Below are positions 53,963 to 61,639 of a stretch of DNA of 64,000 nucleotides, piece by piece. The translations under genes and the position numbers were made by a program. Each line of letters begins with the position of its first letter. Position 1 is the first letter of the stretch. The stretch is taken from NCBI RefSeq assembly GCF_019599505.1, contig NZ_RKLT01000001.1, forward strand, positions 1,214,590 to 1,278,589, written 5' to 3'. The notes beneath the pieces were generated by a model, which worked only from the letters and a program-made list of their open reading frames with translations, was not told the DNA's origin and did no database searches. The stretch is from Haloarcula nitratireducens. GTDB lineage: Archaea; Halobacteriota; Halobacteria; Halobacteriales; Haloarculaceae.

Positions 53963-55194
53963 TCGAGCCGCTCCCCGCAGTCGGGACAGAACGTCGCCGT
54001 CGTCTCCGGCGGAATCTCTCGGCCGCAGGCGGGACACGCCTCGGACGTGGACGCGTCGCGGCGCTCCGGCGAGAACACCGCCGTGTCGTCGAGCCACCCG
54101 TCGTCCTCGCCCTCGGTGTCCGACGAGCCGTCCGCGTCGTCGAACGTCGTCACTCCCGAACCCACGTTCGTCTCCATCTCCTCTGGCACCGACTGGTCCG
54201 GCGTGAACACTCGCGTGTTCGAGGACCGGTCGCCTTCGTCTCCGACGGTGGTCTCGGCCGTCTCGCTCTCGGCGGCGTTCTCGCCTCTCTCGCCGTCCGC
54301 GTCCGACAGCGTCTCGTCCCCGGTGGCGCGGTCACTCGTCGATCCGGCCCGTGCTCCGCTTCGCCCTCCTTCCGCCTGCGCGACCGGCGGCATGATCGGG
54401 AACCGCTGGCCGGGCCGGCGCGACGGCTCGGCGAGGGGCGCTTTCGACCTGACGACCGCGCCGGCGATCTGCTGGGCGAGGAGGTACGTCGTCGAGAGGA
54501 GCGCGGGAGTCGCGACCACCGCCGTCAACGCGGTACCCGGACCGACCCCAGTCAGTTCGAGTACCGTCTCGACGACGCCATCGACGCCAGCGGCGCTCAC
54601 CAGATTCCCGACGGAGGGACTCACGCTACCGAGGAACGTCGCCTGGACGAGCCACCCGGCCGCCAGCGCCGCGCCGGTCGCGAACAGAAAGAGCGTGAAC
54701 AGCGGCGGCACCGACAGCGAGTACACTCGATAGCCGTAGACGACGGTCCGTACGAGCAGGTGGACGCTGGCTACGAGCGCCACCGCAATCGCGATCGGCG
54801 TCGACCCGATGGCGAGCGACACTAACAGACAGCCGAGTAAGACGATCCCCGGCGGTGCGACGAGGACGCTCGGATGGTTCAGTCGATATCGCTTGGCGAG
54901 GTTCCCGTGCCTGTTTCGGAACCGTCCGTTCGTCAGCCACGCGGCCACGGTCGCGGGCACGAGGAGCCACGCGACGACGGCGACGACCGAGAGCCCCGTG
55001 ACGGGCACGCCACCGACGGTCAGCACCGCCGCGTCGACGAACCCCGGCACGAGGCGTCCGACGGCGAGGCCGGTGAGGACGACCCACGCGCCGTAGAAGA
55101 GGTACCCCGCGAGTCCGCCGACGAGCACCCACCACTCGGTAGCGAGCAGCGACAGCGACCGACGGAACTCCTCGACGGGGAACCCATCCGACAT
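53959..55194 (-). CDS. Membrane protein with C-terminal zinc ribbon
   Basis: A 411-residue protein. Residues 15-260 hold about six or seven membrane helices. The remainder is cytoplasmic-type: an acidic disordered stretch (about 270-375) and a final zinc ribbon CPACGREI...CPDCGERLD (about 385-411). The acidic region contains Thr in contexts such as NTRVFTPDQS, which could be kinase targets, an inference from its operon with a Ser/Thr kinase and FHA protein. It is the last gene in that unit, 39 bp after the FHA gene. Confidence 0.75.
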   Translation of the reverse strand: MSDGFPVEEFRRSLSLLATEWWVLVGGLAGYLFYGAWVVLTGLAVGRLVPGFVDAAVLTVGGVPVTGLSVVAVVAWLLVPATVAAWLTNGRFRNRHGNLAKRYRLNHPSVLVAPPGIVLLGCLLVSLAIGSTPIAIAVALVASVHLLVRTVVYGYRVYSLSVPPLFTLFLFATGAALAAGWLVQATFLGSVSPSVGNLVSAAGVDGVVETVLELTGVGPGTALTAVVATPALLSTTYLLAQQIAGAVVRSKAPLAEPSRRPGQRFPIMPPVAQAEGGRSGARAGSTSDRATGDETLSDADGERGENAAESETAETTVGDEGDRSSNTRVFTPDQSVPEEMETNVGSGVTTFDDADGSSDTEGEDDGWLDDTAVFSPERRDASTSEACPACGREIPPETTATFCPDCGERLD

Positions 55195-55233
55195 TACGTG
55201 ACGTATCTCCGAGTGATGGCTTAACTCGTGCGG

Positions 55234-56589
55234 TCAGGGCGCTCGAATCGCGACGGTCGCGACGCCGGAGAGTTCGAGTTCGTCCCCCGGCTCGACCGGT
55301 TCCCGGTCGCCCTTCTGGAGCGTCCGACCGTTGAGCCGAGTCGGGTTGTCACCGAGGTCGACGAGGTAGAACGCGTCGGCCTCGCGGACGAACCGGACGT
55401 GTTCGCGGTGGATTCGGACCGCCTCGTCCTCCGGCCGTCCGGCGTCGATGAGCGCCGCTCGGATCTCCCGGCCGACTTTGTCGCCGTCGGCGACCGGAAT
55501 CCCCTCGCCGCTGACTTCGAGCACCAGCGAGTCCGGGACCGGTTCCGCCCCGTCGCCGTCGCCGCTCTGAGACTCCAGAGCCTCGACGGCGTCCTGACTC
55601 TCTGACTCCTCCCCACCGGATTCCCCGCCCCGGTGCGCGTCGAGGTCCTCGCCGCAGTTCATACAGAAGTTGGCGTCCCCGTCGACGTCCGCGCCACACG
55701 CCGGGCACTCCGTGAGGGGTTCGGGTTCGCCCGGTTCGAGGTCCTGTACGTCGGCTCCACACTCCAGACAGAAGTTGGCCTCGGGATCGAGGTCGGTGCC
55801 ACACTCCGGACAGTCGACGGTCGCCTCGGCGTCCGTCGTTTCTCGATCCTCGGTTTCCTCGTCTGCCGCAGTCGATTCCTCGGCGGAAGTCCCTTCGTCG
55901 GCCTCTGGGAAGTCGTCCGTCGTCTCGTTCTCCGGTTCCGCCTCGACGGCTACTGCGTCGTCCGCTTCGGCATCGGATTCGTCGATTTCGGCCGCCTCGG
56001 CAGCCGATTCCTCGGACGCCGGTTCCCCGCCCGCCGATTCCTCGGGGGCGGTCTCGTCGGCCCCCGCGTCGGTCGCCGTCTCGGACGTCTCGGCGGGCGC
56101 GTCGCTCGTCGCCACCTCGGCGTCCGGTTCGGTCGATTCGTCGCCGGTCGGTGCGCCCGAGGAGTCCGGGGCCGGCTCCGCGTCGGCGGCGTCGGCGGGC
56201 GCACCCGCTTCGGCCGCTTCCGCTACGTCTTCGGTTTCGGCCGCCTCGGTGTCCTCGTCCGCCTCGCTCTCTTCGACCGTCTCACTAACGGCGTCTGTCT
56301 CGTCAGCGTCGTCTGTAACCGTTTCGGCGGTCGGCTCGGCGTCGGCGACGGAGTCGCCGCCGTCGGTATGCTCGGCCGTCTCGGAGAGGAGGTCGCGGTC
56401 AGATTCTTCCTCGGTCGTTTCCGCGGACGCGTCGCCGTCCGCTTCGGTCGCCTCGACCGCACCGCTATCGTCCGTATACTGCCACTCCCCGCACTCCGGA
56501 TTCGTACACCACCCGCCCGCTGCCGTCGGGTCGAACTCCTCCCCACAGATCGGGCACTCCACCCCTTGTTCGGTACTTACATCTGACAT
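55234..56589 (-). CDS. Zinc-ribbon and FHA-domain adaptor protein
   Basis: A 451-residue protein. The N-terminus has CPICGEEF and CTNPECGEW (Cys12, 15, 28, 33), a zinc finger. A long acidic linker (about 45-240) follows. Two more zinc ribbons, CPECGTDL...CLECGAD and CPACGADV...CMNCGED, lie near 255-315. The C-terminal FHA domain (about 360-451) ends with RIHREHVRFVREADAFYLVD and NPTRLNGRTLQKGD, so it may read phosphothreonine. Residues 129-186 are nearly the same as part of Rpap1. It lies between the PP2C and the membrane gene. Confidence 0.85.
   Translation of the reverse strand: MSDVSTEQGVECPICGEEFDPTAAGGWCTNPECGEWQYTDDSGAVEATEADGDASAETTEEESDRDLLSETAEHTDGGDSVADAEPTAETVTDDADETDAVSETVEESEADEDTEAAETEDVAEAAEAGAPADAADAEPAPDSSGAPTGDESTEPDAEVATSDAPAETSETATDAGADETAPEESAGGEPASEESAAEAAEIDESDAEADDAVAVEAEPENETTDDFPEADEGTSAEESTAADEETEDRETTDAEATVDCPECGTDLDPEANFCLECGADVQDLEPGEPEPLTECPACGADVDGDANFCMNCGEDLDAHRGGESGGEESESQDAVEALESQSGDGDGAEPVPDSLVLEVSGEGIPVADGDKVGREIRAALIDAGRPEDEAVRIHREHVRFVREADAFYLVDLGDNPTRLNGRTLQKGDREPVEPGDELELSGVATVAIRAP
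56032..56205 (-). repeat. Second copy of the linker segment shared with rpap1
   Basis: Codons 129-186 of the FHA gene; partner at 42208-42381. The most conserved part is 56032-56112, 76 of 81 bases identical to 42301-42381 when read on opposite strands. Reading frames match, so the protein sequence is shared too. Confidence 0.85.
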
Positions 56590-56641
56590 ACTCGTTCGTT
56601 GGCGGATTTCACGGCGAGAAATAAAACGTTACCCCTGAAGT

Positions 56642-57796
56642 TCACTCGTCTGACATTATCAGCGTCTCGCGGTCCGCGACGTCCTCGTCCGGATCTGCGG
56701 CCCGCACGGGCAACCCGCCGGCCGCCGGGGTCGCCGGAAGCGCGTCGTCGTCGAACACGAGCACGGAGATGTTGTCTTTCCCGCCGCGGTCGTTGGCCAG
56801 CGAGACGTACTCCCGGGCGGCGTCGGAGAGCGAATCGGCGTCCAAGAGGACGTCCCGAATCTCGTCGTCGGTGACGACCGCCTCGCGGACGGTCTCGGCC
56901 GCCGCCTCGGAGCGGCCGGCGTCCACGTACTCCTCGTAGAGTTCCGGCGCGTCGGTCTGAGCGTCGATGAGACCGTCACTCGTCGCGAGGACGGTGTCCT
57001 CGGCGTACAGCCGGACGGTTCGCGTATCCACATCGACGAAGGCCCGTTCGGGGTCCTCGTGACCGGATCCGCCGAGCGCCCGCGTGATCTCGTTGCCGTT
57101 CGGGTGGACGTGCGCCTCCACGTCGTCTATCTCCCCGGCGTCGGCCATCTCCTCGACGACGGCGTGGTCTTTCGTCAGCCGAACGATCTCCTCGCGGGCG
57201 TGGTTGACGAGATAGGCGCGGCTGTCGCCCACCCAGCCGAGGTGGAGTTTGCCGTCGGCGTAGACGCCGGCGACGAGCGTCGTGTACGACTGCGACCCCG
57301 AGTCGTCGGCGTATCGGATGATATCGCGGTGGGCCTCCACGACGGCGCTCTCGATAGCGGCCTGTACGTCCTCCGGGCCGAGCGTCTCGGGAAGCACTTC
57401 CGGGCCGATGTCCACGTCGAATCCGTCCGGATAGCCCCGAACCGAGCGGATGGCGACCGGGGCCAATCGCTCGGCGACGACCGTCGTCGCGATGTAGGAG
57501 GCGGCGTCGCCCGCGTCGTGACCGCCCGCGCCGTCAGCGAGGACGAACACGCCCGCCGATCGGTTGGCCGGGCGGCCCTCGCGTTCGCTCTCCGCGTCCC
57601 CCTCGCTCGTGTCCTCGTCTCCGCTGTCTCCTGCGTTCGTGTCCGCGTCCGCCACATCGCCGCTATCGGACGGACGTCGCTGGCCTCGATAGCCGCCGCG
57701 GTGTCCCTCCTCGAAGACGGTCAGCGAGAGGCTGTCCTCGTTGATTCCTCGTCCGCGCTTCCGGTCGCCGATGTCGTAGTTGGTTGCGTATCGCAT
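56642..57796 (-). CDS. PP2C-family serine/threonine phosphatase
   Basis: A 384-residue metal-dependent phosphatase. ATNYDIGDRKRGRGINEDS opens the fold with conserved N and D. VFVLADGAGGHDAGDAAS carries the DGxGG metal motif, LHLGWVGDSRAYLV the GDSR, LATSDGLIDA the SDG, and GGKDNISVLVF the DN near the end. An acidic insertion (about 42-72) is halophile-specific. It likely reverses phosphorylation by the kinase located 2 bp upstream in the operon. PP2C enzymes are not common in archaea. Confidence 0.93.
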   Translation of the reverse strand: MRYATNYDIGDRKRGRGINEDSLSLTVFEEGHRGGYRGQRRPSDSGDVADADTNAGDSGDEDTSEGDAESEREGRPANRSAGVFVLADGAGGHDAGDAASYIATTVVAERLAPVAIRSVRGYPDGFDVDIGPEVLPETLGPEDVQAAIESAVVEAHRDIIRYADDSGSQSYTTLVAGVYADGKLHLGWVGDSRAYLVNHAREEIVRLTKDHAVVEEMADAGEIDDVEAHVHPNGNEITRALGGSGHEDPERAFVDVDTRTVRLYAEDTVLATSDGLIDAQTDAPELYEEYVDAGRSEAAAETVREAVVTDDEIRDVLLDADSLSDAAREYVSLANDRGGKDNISVLVFDDDALPATPAAGGLPVRAADPDEDVADRETLIMSDE

Positions 57797-57798
57797 GA

Positions 57799-59040
57799 TT
57801 ACTCGGGGTGAAACTCGAAGGTGACGCCGTAGGTCGGGTGGACGAGCGAAACGAGGTCGCCGTCGCGCAGTCGCACCGACTCCGGCGGGACGTCGCCGTG
57901 TCTGTCGGTCGGGTCTTCGCCCTCCTGTCGGAGTCGCTCGCGGCCCGCCTCACAGAGCACTCGCTGCCACCCCGCTCCCTTCTGGACGAACGTGCCGTTG
58001 AGACTCCGGTCGACGAGGTGCCACTCCCCGTCACGGGTGTCGAACTGCACCTGCACCGAGGAGATGTACTCGCCCTGCGGGTCCTCGATGGTGATAGAGG
58101 CCGGCGGGCCGCTCGCTCCTTCACGGCCGATGGTGTCGCCGGGTTCGACCGTGAACTGCTGGTCGGCCTGGATGTACCGCACCGAAGCGGTCGACGGCGG
58201 CGTCGGGTCCTTGGCTTCCAGCACGTCTCTGAGCACCGTCGCGTTGCGGTATCGGTGCCGGTAGTCCGACTGGGTCGCTCGCTCGACGATCTCGGCGAGG
58301 TAGTCCTCGCAGTCGGCTCCAAACTCCTGCGGGTTGACGCCGTCTTTCTTCGGGACGCTCCCTTTCAGCAGGAAGAGCAGGATCTTCCCGATGGAGTAGA
58401 CGTCGGACCACGGCCCCTGCCGGACGTCGGTCCGACTCGCCTCCGCGACCTCGCGGGGCTTGAACGGCCCGAGGATGGTCGTCCCGTTGTTGCCCGTCGC
58501 CGGGTCGCCGGTGGCGTCGAACCCCGTCGCCGTGTTGAAGTCGATGAGCGTCGGCGTGATGTCCGGCGTCAGCATCACGTTCTCGGGTTTCAGGTCCCGG
58601 TAGACGATCTCGTTCTCGTGGAGGAACCCCATCGCGTCCGCGAGGTCGATGCCGATCTGGCGGACCTGTTCGGTGTCCTCGATGGGACCGTGCCGGTCGA
58701 TGACGCCGTCGAGTTCGATACCGCCCTCGACGAGTTCGACGACGAGGAACGGGACGTCGCGCTCCCGGACCGTATCGCAGAGGTCCATCACGTTCTCGTG
58801 GCCGCCCGCCGCGGCGATGCGTTCGAGCGACTCCGCCTCCTTCTCGAAGTACTCCTCGATGACGCTCCGGTCGTTCTGTGACTCCGTGTAGTTCGGGTGC
58901 TTCAGGACGACGGCGTCGCCGGTCTCCCGGTCGAGCGCCCGGTAGGCCTTCGCGAACCCGCCTTTCCCGAGGAACTCCTCGAGTTCGTACCGACCGCCGA
59001 CGACGTCACCCGGTTCGGGTTCCCACGTCACGGTGCTCAC
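57799..59040 (-). CDS. Ser/Thr protein kinase with C-terminal FHA domain
   Basis: A 413-residue Hanks-type kinase. The Gly-rich loop GKGGFAKAY is at 25-33, the ATP Lys is Lys47 in VVLKH, and the catalytic loop YRDLKPEN at 147-154 has Asp149. The metal-binding motif is DFN (167-169), not DFG, and the usual HRD is YRD. A Gly/Thr loop NNGTTILGPFKPREVAE follows. Residues about 295-410 form an FHA domain with TIGREG and LVDRSLNGTFVQ. It has no membrane helix. It is likely active; DFN is found in some functional kinases. It sits 49 bp after the VWA gene. Confidence 0.92.
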   Translation of the reverse strand: MSTVTWEPEPGDVVGGRYELEEFLGKGGFAKAYRALDRETGDAVVLKHPNYTESQNDRSVIEEYFEKEAESLERIAAAGGHENVMDLCDTVRERDVPFLVVELVEGGIELDGVIDRHGPIEDTEQVRQIGIDLADAMGFLHENEIVYRDLKPENVMLTPDITPTLIDFNTATGFDATGDPATGNNGTTILGPFKPREVAEASRTDVRQGPWSDVYSIGKILLFLLKGSVPKKDGVNPQEFGADCEDYLAEIVERATQSDYRHRYRNATVLRDVLEAKDPTPPSTASVRYIQADQQFTVEPGDTIGREGASGPPASITIEDPQGEYISSVQVQFDTRDGEWHLVDRSLNGTFVQKGAGWQRVLCEAGRERLRQEGEDPTDRHGDVPPESVRLRDGDLVSLVHPTYGVTFEFHPE

Positions 59041-59089
59041 CGTCGGACCCGGTCGGCCGCCTCGCTCGCGTCACTCGGTTCGCCCGCCG

Positions 59090-60274
59090 TCACTTCTGGA
59101 GTCCTTCGTCGGTGACGATCTTCGTGGCCCTGCTCTGTTCCTCGCGGCCGCCCTCCATCACGATCCGCGTCTGGCGCTCCGCGGACTCGACGGCCTCCGC
59201 GTCCGCGCCGTGGACTCGGGTCATCCGCTCGATCTGCGTCTGGGCTTCGGCGACGTTGCCCTTCCCGAGTTCCGTCTTGATGACGGTCTGTCGGTGGTCG
59301 ATGTCGACCCGTTCGTTGTGCTCGCCGAGTTTCTCGGCGTCGTCGGTGTACTCGACGGTGATGGCCCCCGTCGCCGTCTCGCCGCCGGCGGTCAGCGTCA
59401 CGTCCGCGAGCGTGACCTCCTGTCCGACCTCGCGCGGCGGCGCGTGTATCTTCAGAACGACACGCTGAGTCTCGCGGTCCAACAGGTCCGGTAGCTTGAT
59501 CACCGTCGAGTTATCTTGCCACTCGGTCGTAACTTCTTGTGTCTGTGGCAGCGCGCGGTAGACTTCGCTTACCTCGACGCCCCCGGCCGCGTCGAGTTCC
59601 AGTTGCGCGTCGGGCGCGACGAGCGTTCCGGCCTCCTCGACGGCGTCGCCGAAGAACTGCTCGATGTCGCCGGCCGCTTCGAGGTGGGTCCACTCCCCCC
59701 GCGCGGTCGAGCCGAGCGTCCGAATCGTCTCCTTTCGGTAGTCGCTACCGATGCCGGCCGACTTGATGCGGATGCCCTCGGCGTCGATCTCCCGCGCGAG
59801 CGTCTCGAACTCGGGCGGGTCGTGGCTGTTGTCCTTGCCGTCCGAGAGCAAGAGGAGTCGTCGCGCGGTGGTGGCATCGTCCGGAAGTCGACGCAGGGAC
59901 TCCGCGGCCGCTGCGAGCCCCCGATACATGTCCGTGCCGCCGCCCGCGGTGATGGCGTCGAGGCGGTCCATCGCCTCCTCGCGCGAGATGTCGCCCCACC
60001 GCGTCGCGTCGAGGACCACCTCGACGTCGCTGTCGAAGGCGACGATGGAGACGTAGTCGTCGTCTTCGAGCAGTCCGAACACCCATTCGGCCCCCGACCG
60101 AGCGCGTTCGATGTCCTCGCCCGCCATCGACCCGCTCGCGTCGATACACAGGGCAATCTGTCGTGTCGGTCGTTCGTCCTGTCGGCCGGGTTCGACTTCG
60201 ATCTCGGCCGTCAGTTTCGCCCCATCCCCCGGGACGTGTGGCCGGTTAGCGTCGGTCACGACGTTCGCGGTCAT
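59090..60274 (-). CDS. VWA-domain protein heading the phosphosignalling operon
   Basis: A 394-residue protein. The VWA domain (about 38-215) has the MIDAS motif DASGSM (45-50), Thr in AGGGTDMYRG and Asp in LLLSDGKDNSHD, so it should bind a divalent metal and a ligand. A second beta-rich part (about 240-330) and helical end (about 335-394) resemble the VIT/VWA-type C-terminus. There is no signal peptide, so it acts in the cytosol, perhaps as a substrate or scaffold of the kinase. A TATA box (60299-60307) lies 25-33 nt upstream, implying a leaderless transcript. Confidence 0.88.
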   Translation of the reverse strand: MTANVVTDANRPHVPGDGAKLTAEIEVEPGRQDERPTRQIALCIDASGSMAGEDIERARSGAEWVFGLLEDDDYVSIVAFDSDVEVVLDATRWGDISREEAMDRLDAITAGGGTDMYRGLAAAAESLRRLPDDATTARRLLLLSDGKDNSHDPPEFETLAREIDAEGIRIKSAGIGSDYRKETIRTLGSTARGEWTHLEAAGDIEQFFGDAVEEAGTLVAPDAQLELDAAGGVEVSEVYRALPQTQEVTTEWQDNSTVIKLPDLLDRETQRVVLKIHAPPREVGQEVTLADVTLTAGGETATGAITVEYTDDAEKLGEHNERVDIDHRQTVIKTELGKGNVAEAQTQIERMTRVHGADAEAVESAERQTRIVMEGGREEQSRATKIVTDEGLQK

Positions 60275-60298
60275 ACTGGTAAGAGGGACTTACGACCT

Positions 60299-60372
60299 AA
60301 TTATAAGTTTTCCCCACAGAATCAGGAGAGAGAAAGCCGCCGCGGCGCGGGCCGTTCGATAATCCTTAATAG
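60299..60372. promoter_or_regulatory. Divergent promoters of VWA-kinase operon and nikR
   Basis: A 120-bp gap (60275-60394) has two TATA-like boxes. TTATAATT on the minus strand (about 60299-60307) serves the VWA gene, and CTTAATAG on the plus strand (60365-60372) lies 23-30 nt before the nikR ATG. Both imply leaderless mRNA. A weak palindrome TCCTTAATAGGA sits at 60363-60374. Confidence 0.5.
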
Positions 60373-60394
60373 GAATTGCCGACTCAGTTAATAC

Positions 60395-60823
60395 ATGACC
60401 GTCGTCAGCGTCTCCATGCCGGAGTCACTCCTAGAGCGCATCGACGAGTTCGCCGAGGAACACGGTTACACCGGCCGGAGCGAGATCATCCGCGAGGCCA
60501 GTCGGAACCTACTGGGCGAGTTCGAGGACAAGCGACTGGAGGGCCGTGAACTCATGGGGATCGTCACCGTCCTCTTCGACTACGACACGACCGCCGTCGA
60601 AGAGAAGATGATGCGCCTGCGCCACGAACACGAGGGCCTCGTCGCGTCGAACTTCCACAGCCACGTCGGCGAACACCGCTGTATGGAACTGTTCGTCCTC
60701 GAAGGGACGCTCGAAGAGATCTCGACCTTCGTGGGTAAGATTCGCGCCACCAAGGACACGCTGAACATCGACTACTCCGTCGTCCCCGTCGACGAGTTCG
60801 GGACGCTCGCCGACGTGGAGTGA
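60395..60823 (+). CDS. nikR: NikR-family nickel-responsive regulator
   Basis: A 142-residue ribbon-helix-helix repressor with a C-terminal ACT-like ligand domain. The RHH is residues 1-45 ([17 protein letters not shown]). The nickel ligands align with E. coli NikR shifted by one: His77, His88, His90 and Cys96 ([18 protein letters not shown]). All four are present, so nickel sensing is expected. No nickel transporter or hydrogenase gene is nearby. It is divergent from the VWA-kinase operon and shares its promoter region. Confidence 0.93.
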   Translation: MTVVSVSMPESLLERIDEFAEEHGYTGRSEIIREASRNLLGEFEDKRLEGRELMGIVTVLFDYDTTAVEEKMMRLRHEHEGLVASNFHSHVGEHRCMELFVLEGTLEEISTFVGKIRATKDTLNIDYSVVPVDEFGTLADVE

Positions 60824-60829
60824 ACCGGT

Positions 60830-61471
60830 TCAGGCGGGAACCAGTCGCCCGACCAGTTCGTCCACCGCGTCGAGCTCGTCCTCGTTGACGCCGTGTCCCA
60901 TCCCCTCGTAGATGCGTTCGTCCACGTCCCCGTTCAACCGCTCGAAGACGTCGCTGGTCTCGTGAACCCGCTCCAGCGGGATGTGCGGGTCCACGTCGCT
61001 GCACCCGAGGAACACCGGCGTCTCCTCGATATCGCCGTCGTACTCGTCGGGATTTACCGACTCGCCGATGAGGCCGCCGCTCAGCGCCGCCAGCCCGCCG
61101 TATCGGCGGGGGTTTCGCGCGACGTACTCGCTAGCGAGACACGCGCCCTGCGAGAATCCCAGCAGGAATATCTTCTCCGTCGGAATCCCCGCGTCGTTCG
61201 CTCGCTCGACCGCGTCGCCGACCGCCCGTAACCCCGAACTCCGCCCGGGTTCGTTCTCCTCGACCGGAGAGAGAAACGACTGCGGATACCACGTGTTGCG
61301 GGCGGCCTGCGGTGCCAGCAGCGCGAGTCCGTCCCGATGGACCTCTCGTCCCATTTGGACGATACTCTGTGCCGTCGCTCCGCGGCCGTGGACCAGTACC
61401 ATCGCCGCCTCTGCGTCGTTCAGCGAGGTTCCGGCCGTGACCAGTTCCTGGTTCTGGTGCGGCCCGTTCAT
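60830..61471 (-). CDS. Alpha/beta-hydrolase carboxylesterase
   Basis: A 213-residue serine esterase of the phospholipase/carboxylesterase (YpfH-like) group. VLVHGRGATAQ near 26-36 forms the oxyanion region, the nucleophile Ser107 lies in GFSQGA, and Asp in CSDVDPHI and His in GMGHGVNE complete the triad. It is cytosolic without a signal. The substrate is unknown, probably short-chain esters. It is convergent with nikR (6 bp between stops). Confidence 0.92.
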   Translation of the reverse strand: MNGPHQNQELVTAGTSLNDAEAAMVLVHGRGATAQSIVQMGREVHRDGLALLAPQAARNTWYPQSFLSPVEENEPGRSSGLRAVGDAVERANDAGIPTEKIFLLGFSQGACLASEYVARNPRRYGGLAALSGGLIGESVNPDEYDGDIEETPVFLGCSDVDPHIPLERVHETSDVFERLNGDVDERIYEGMGHGVNEDELDAVDELVGRLVPA

Positions 61472-61639
61472 GACCGATCCTCCCTCGTCAGATCGTTCGT
61501 CGCCATACGGACGATGTGCGCTCCATCCTTTTCACTGCCGCGTGTTAGTCCCTGACAGGACTCGCGCTCGCGAACGAGACGACCGGCGATTCCGTCGCCA
61601 AAGCCTCTATACGACGGTCGGCCGAGGATACGGTATCCG

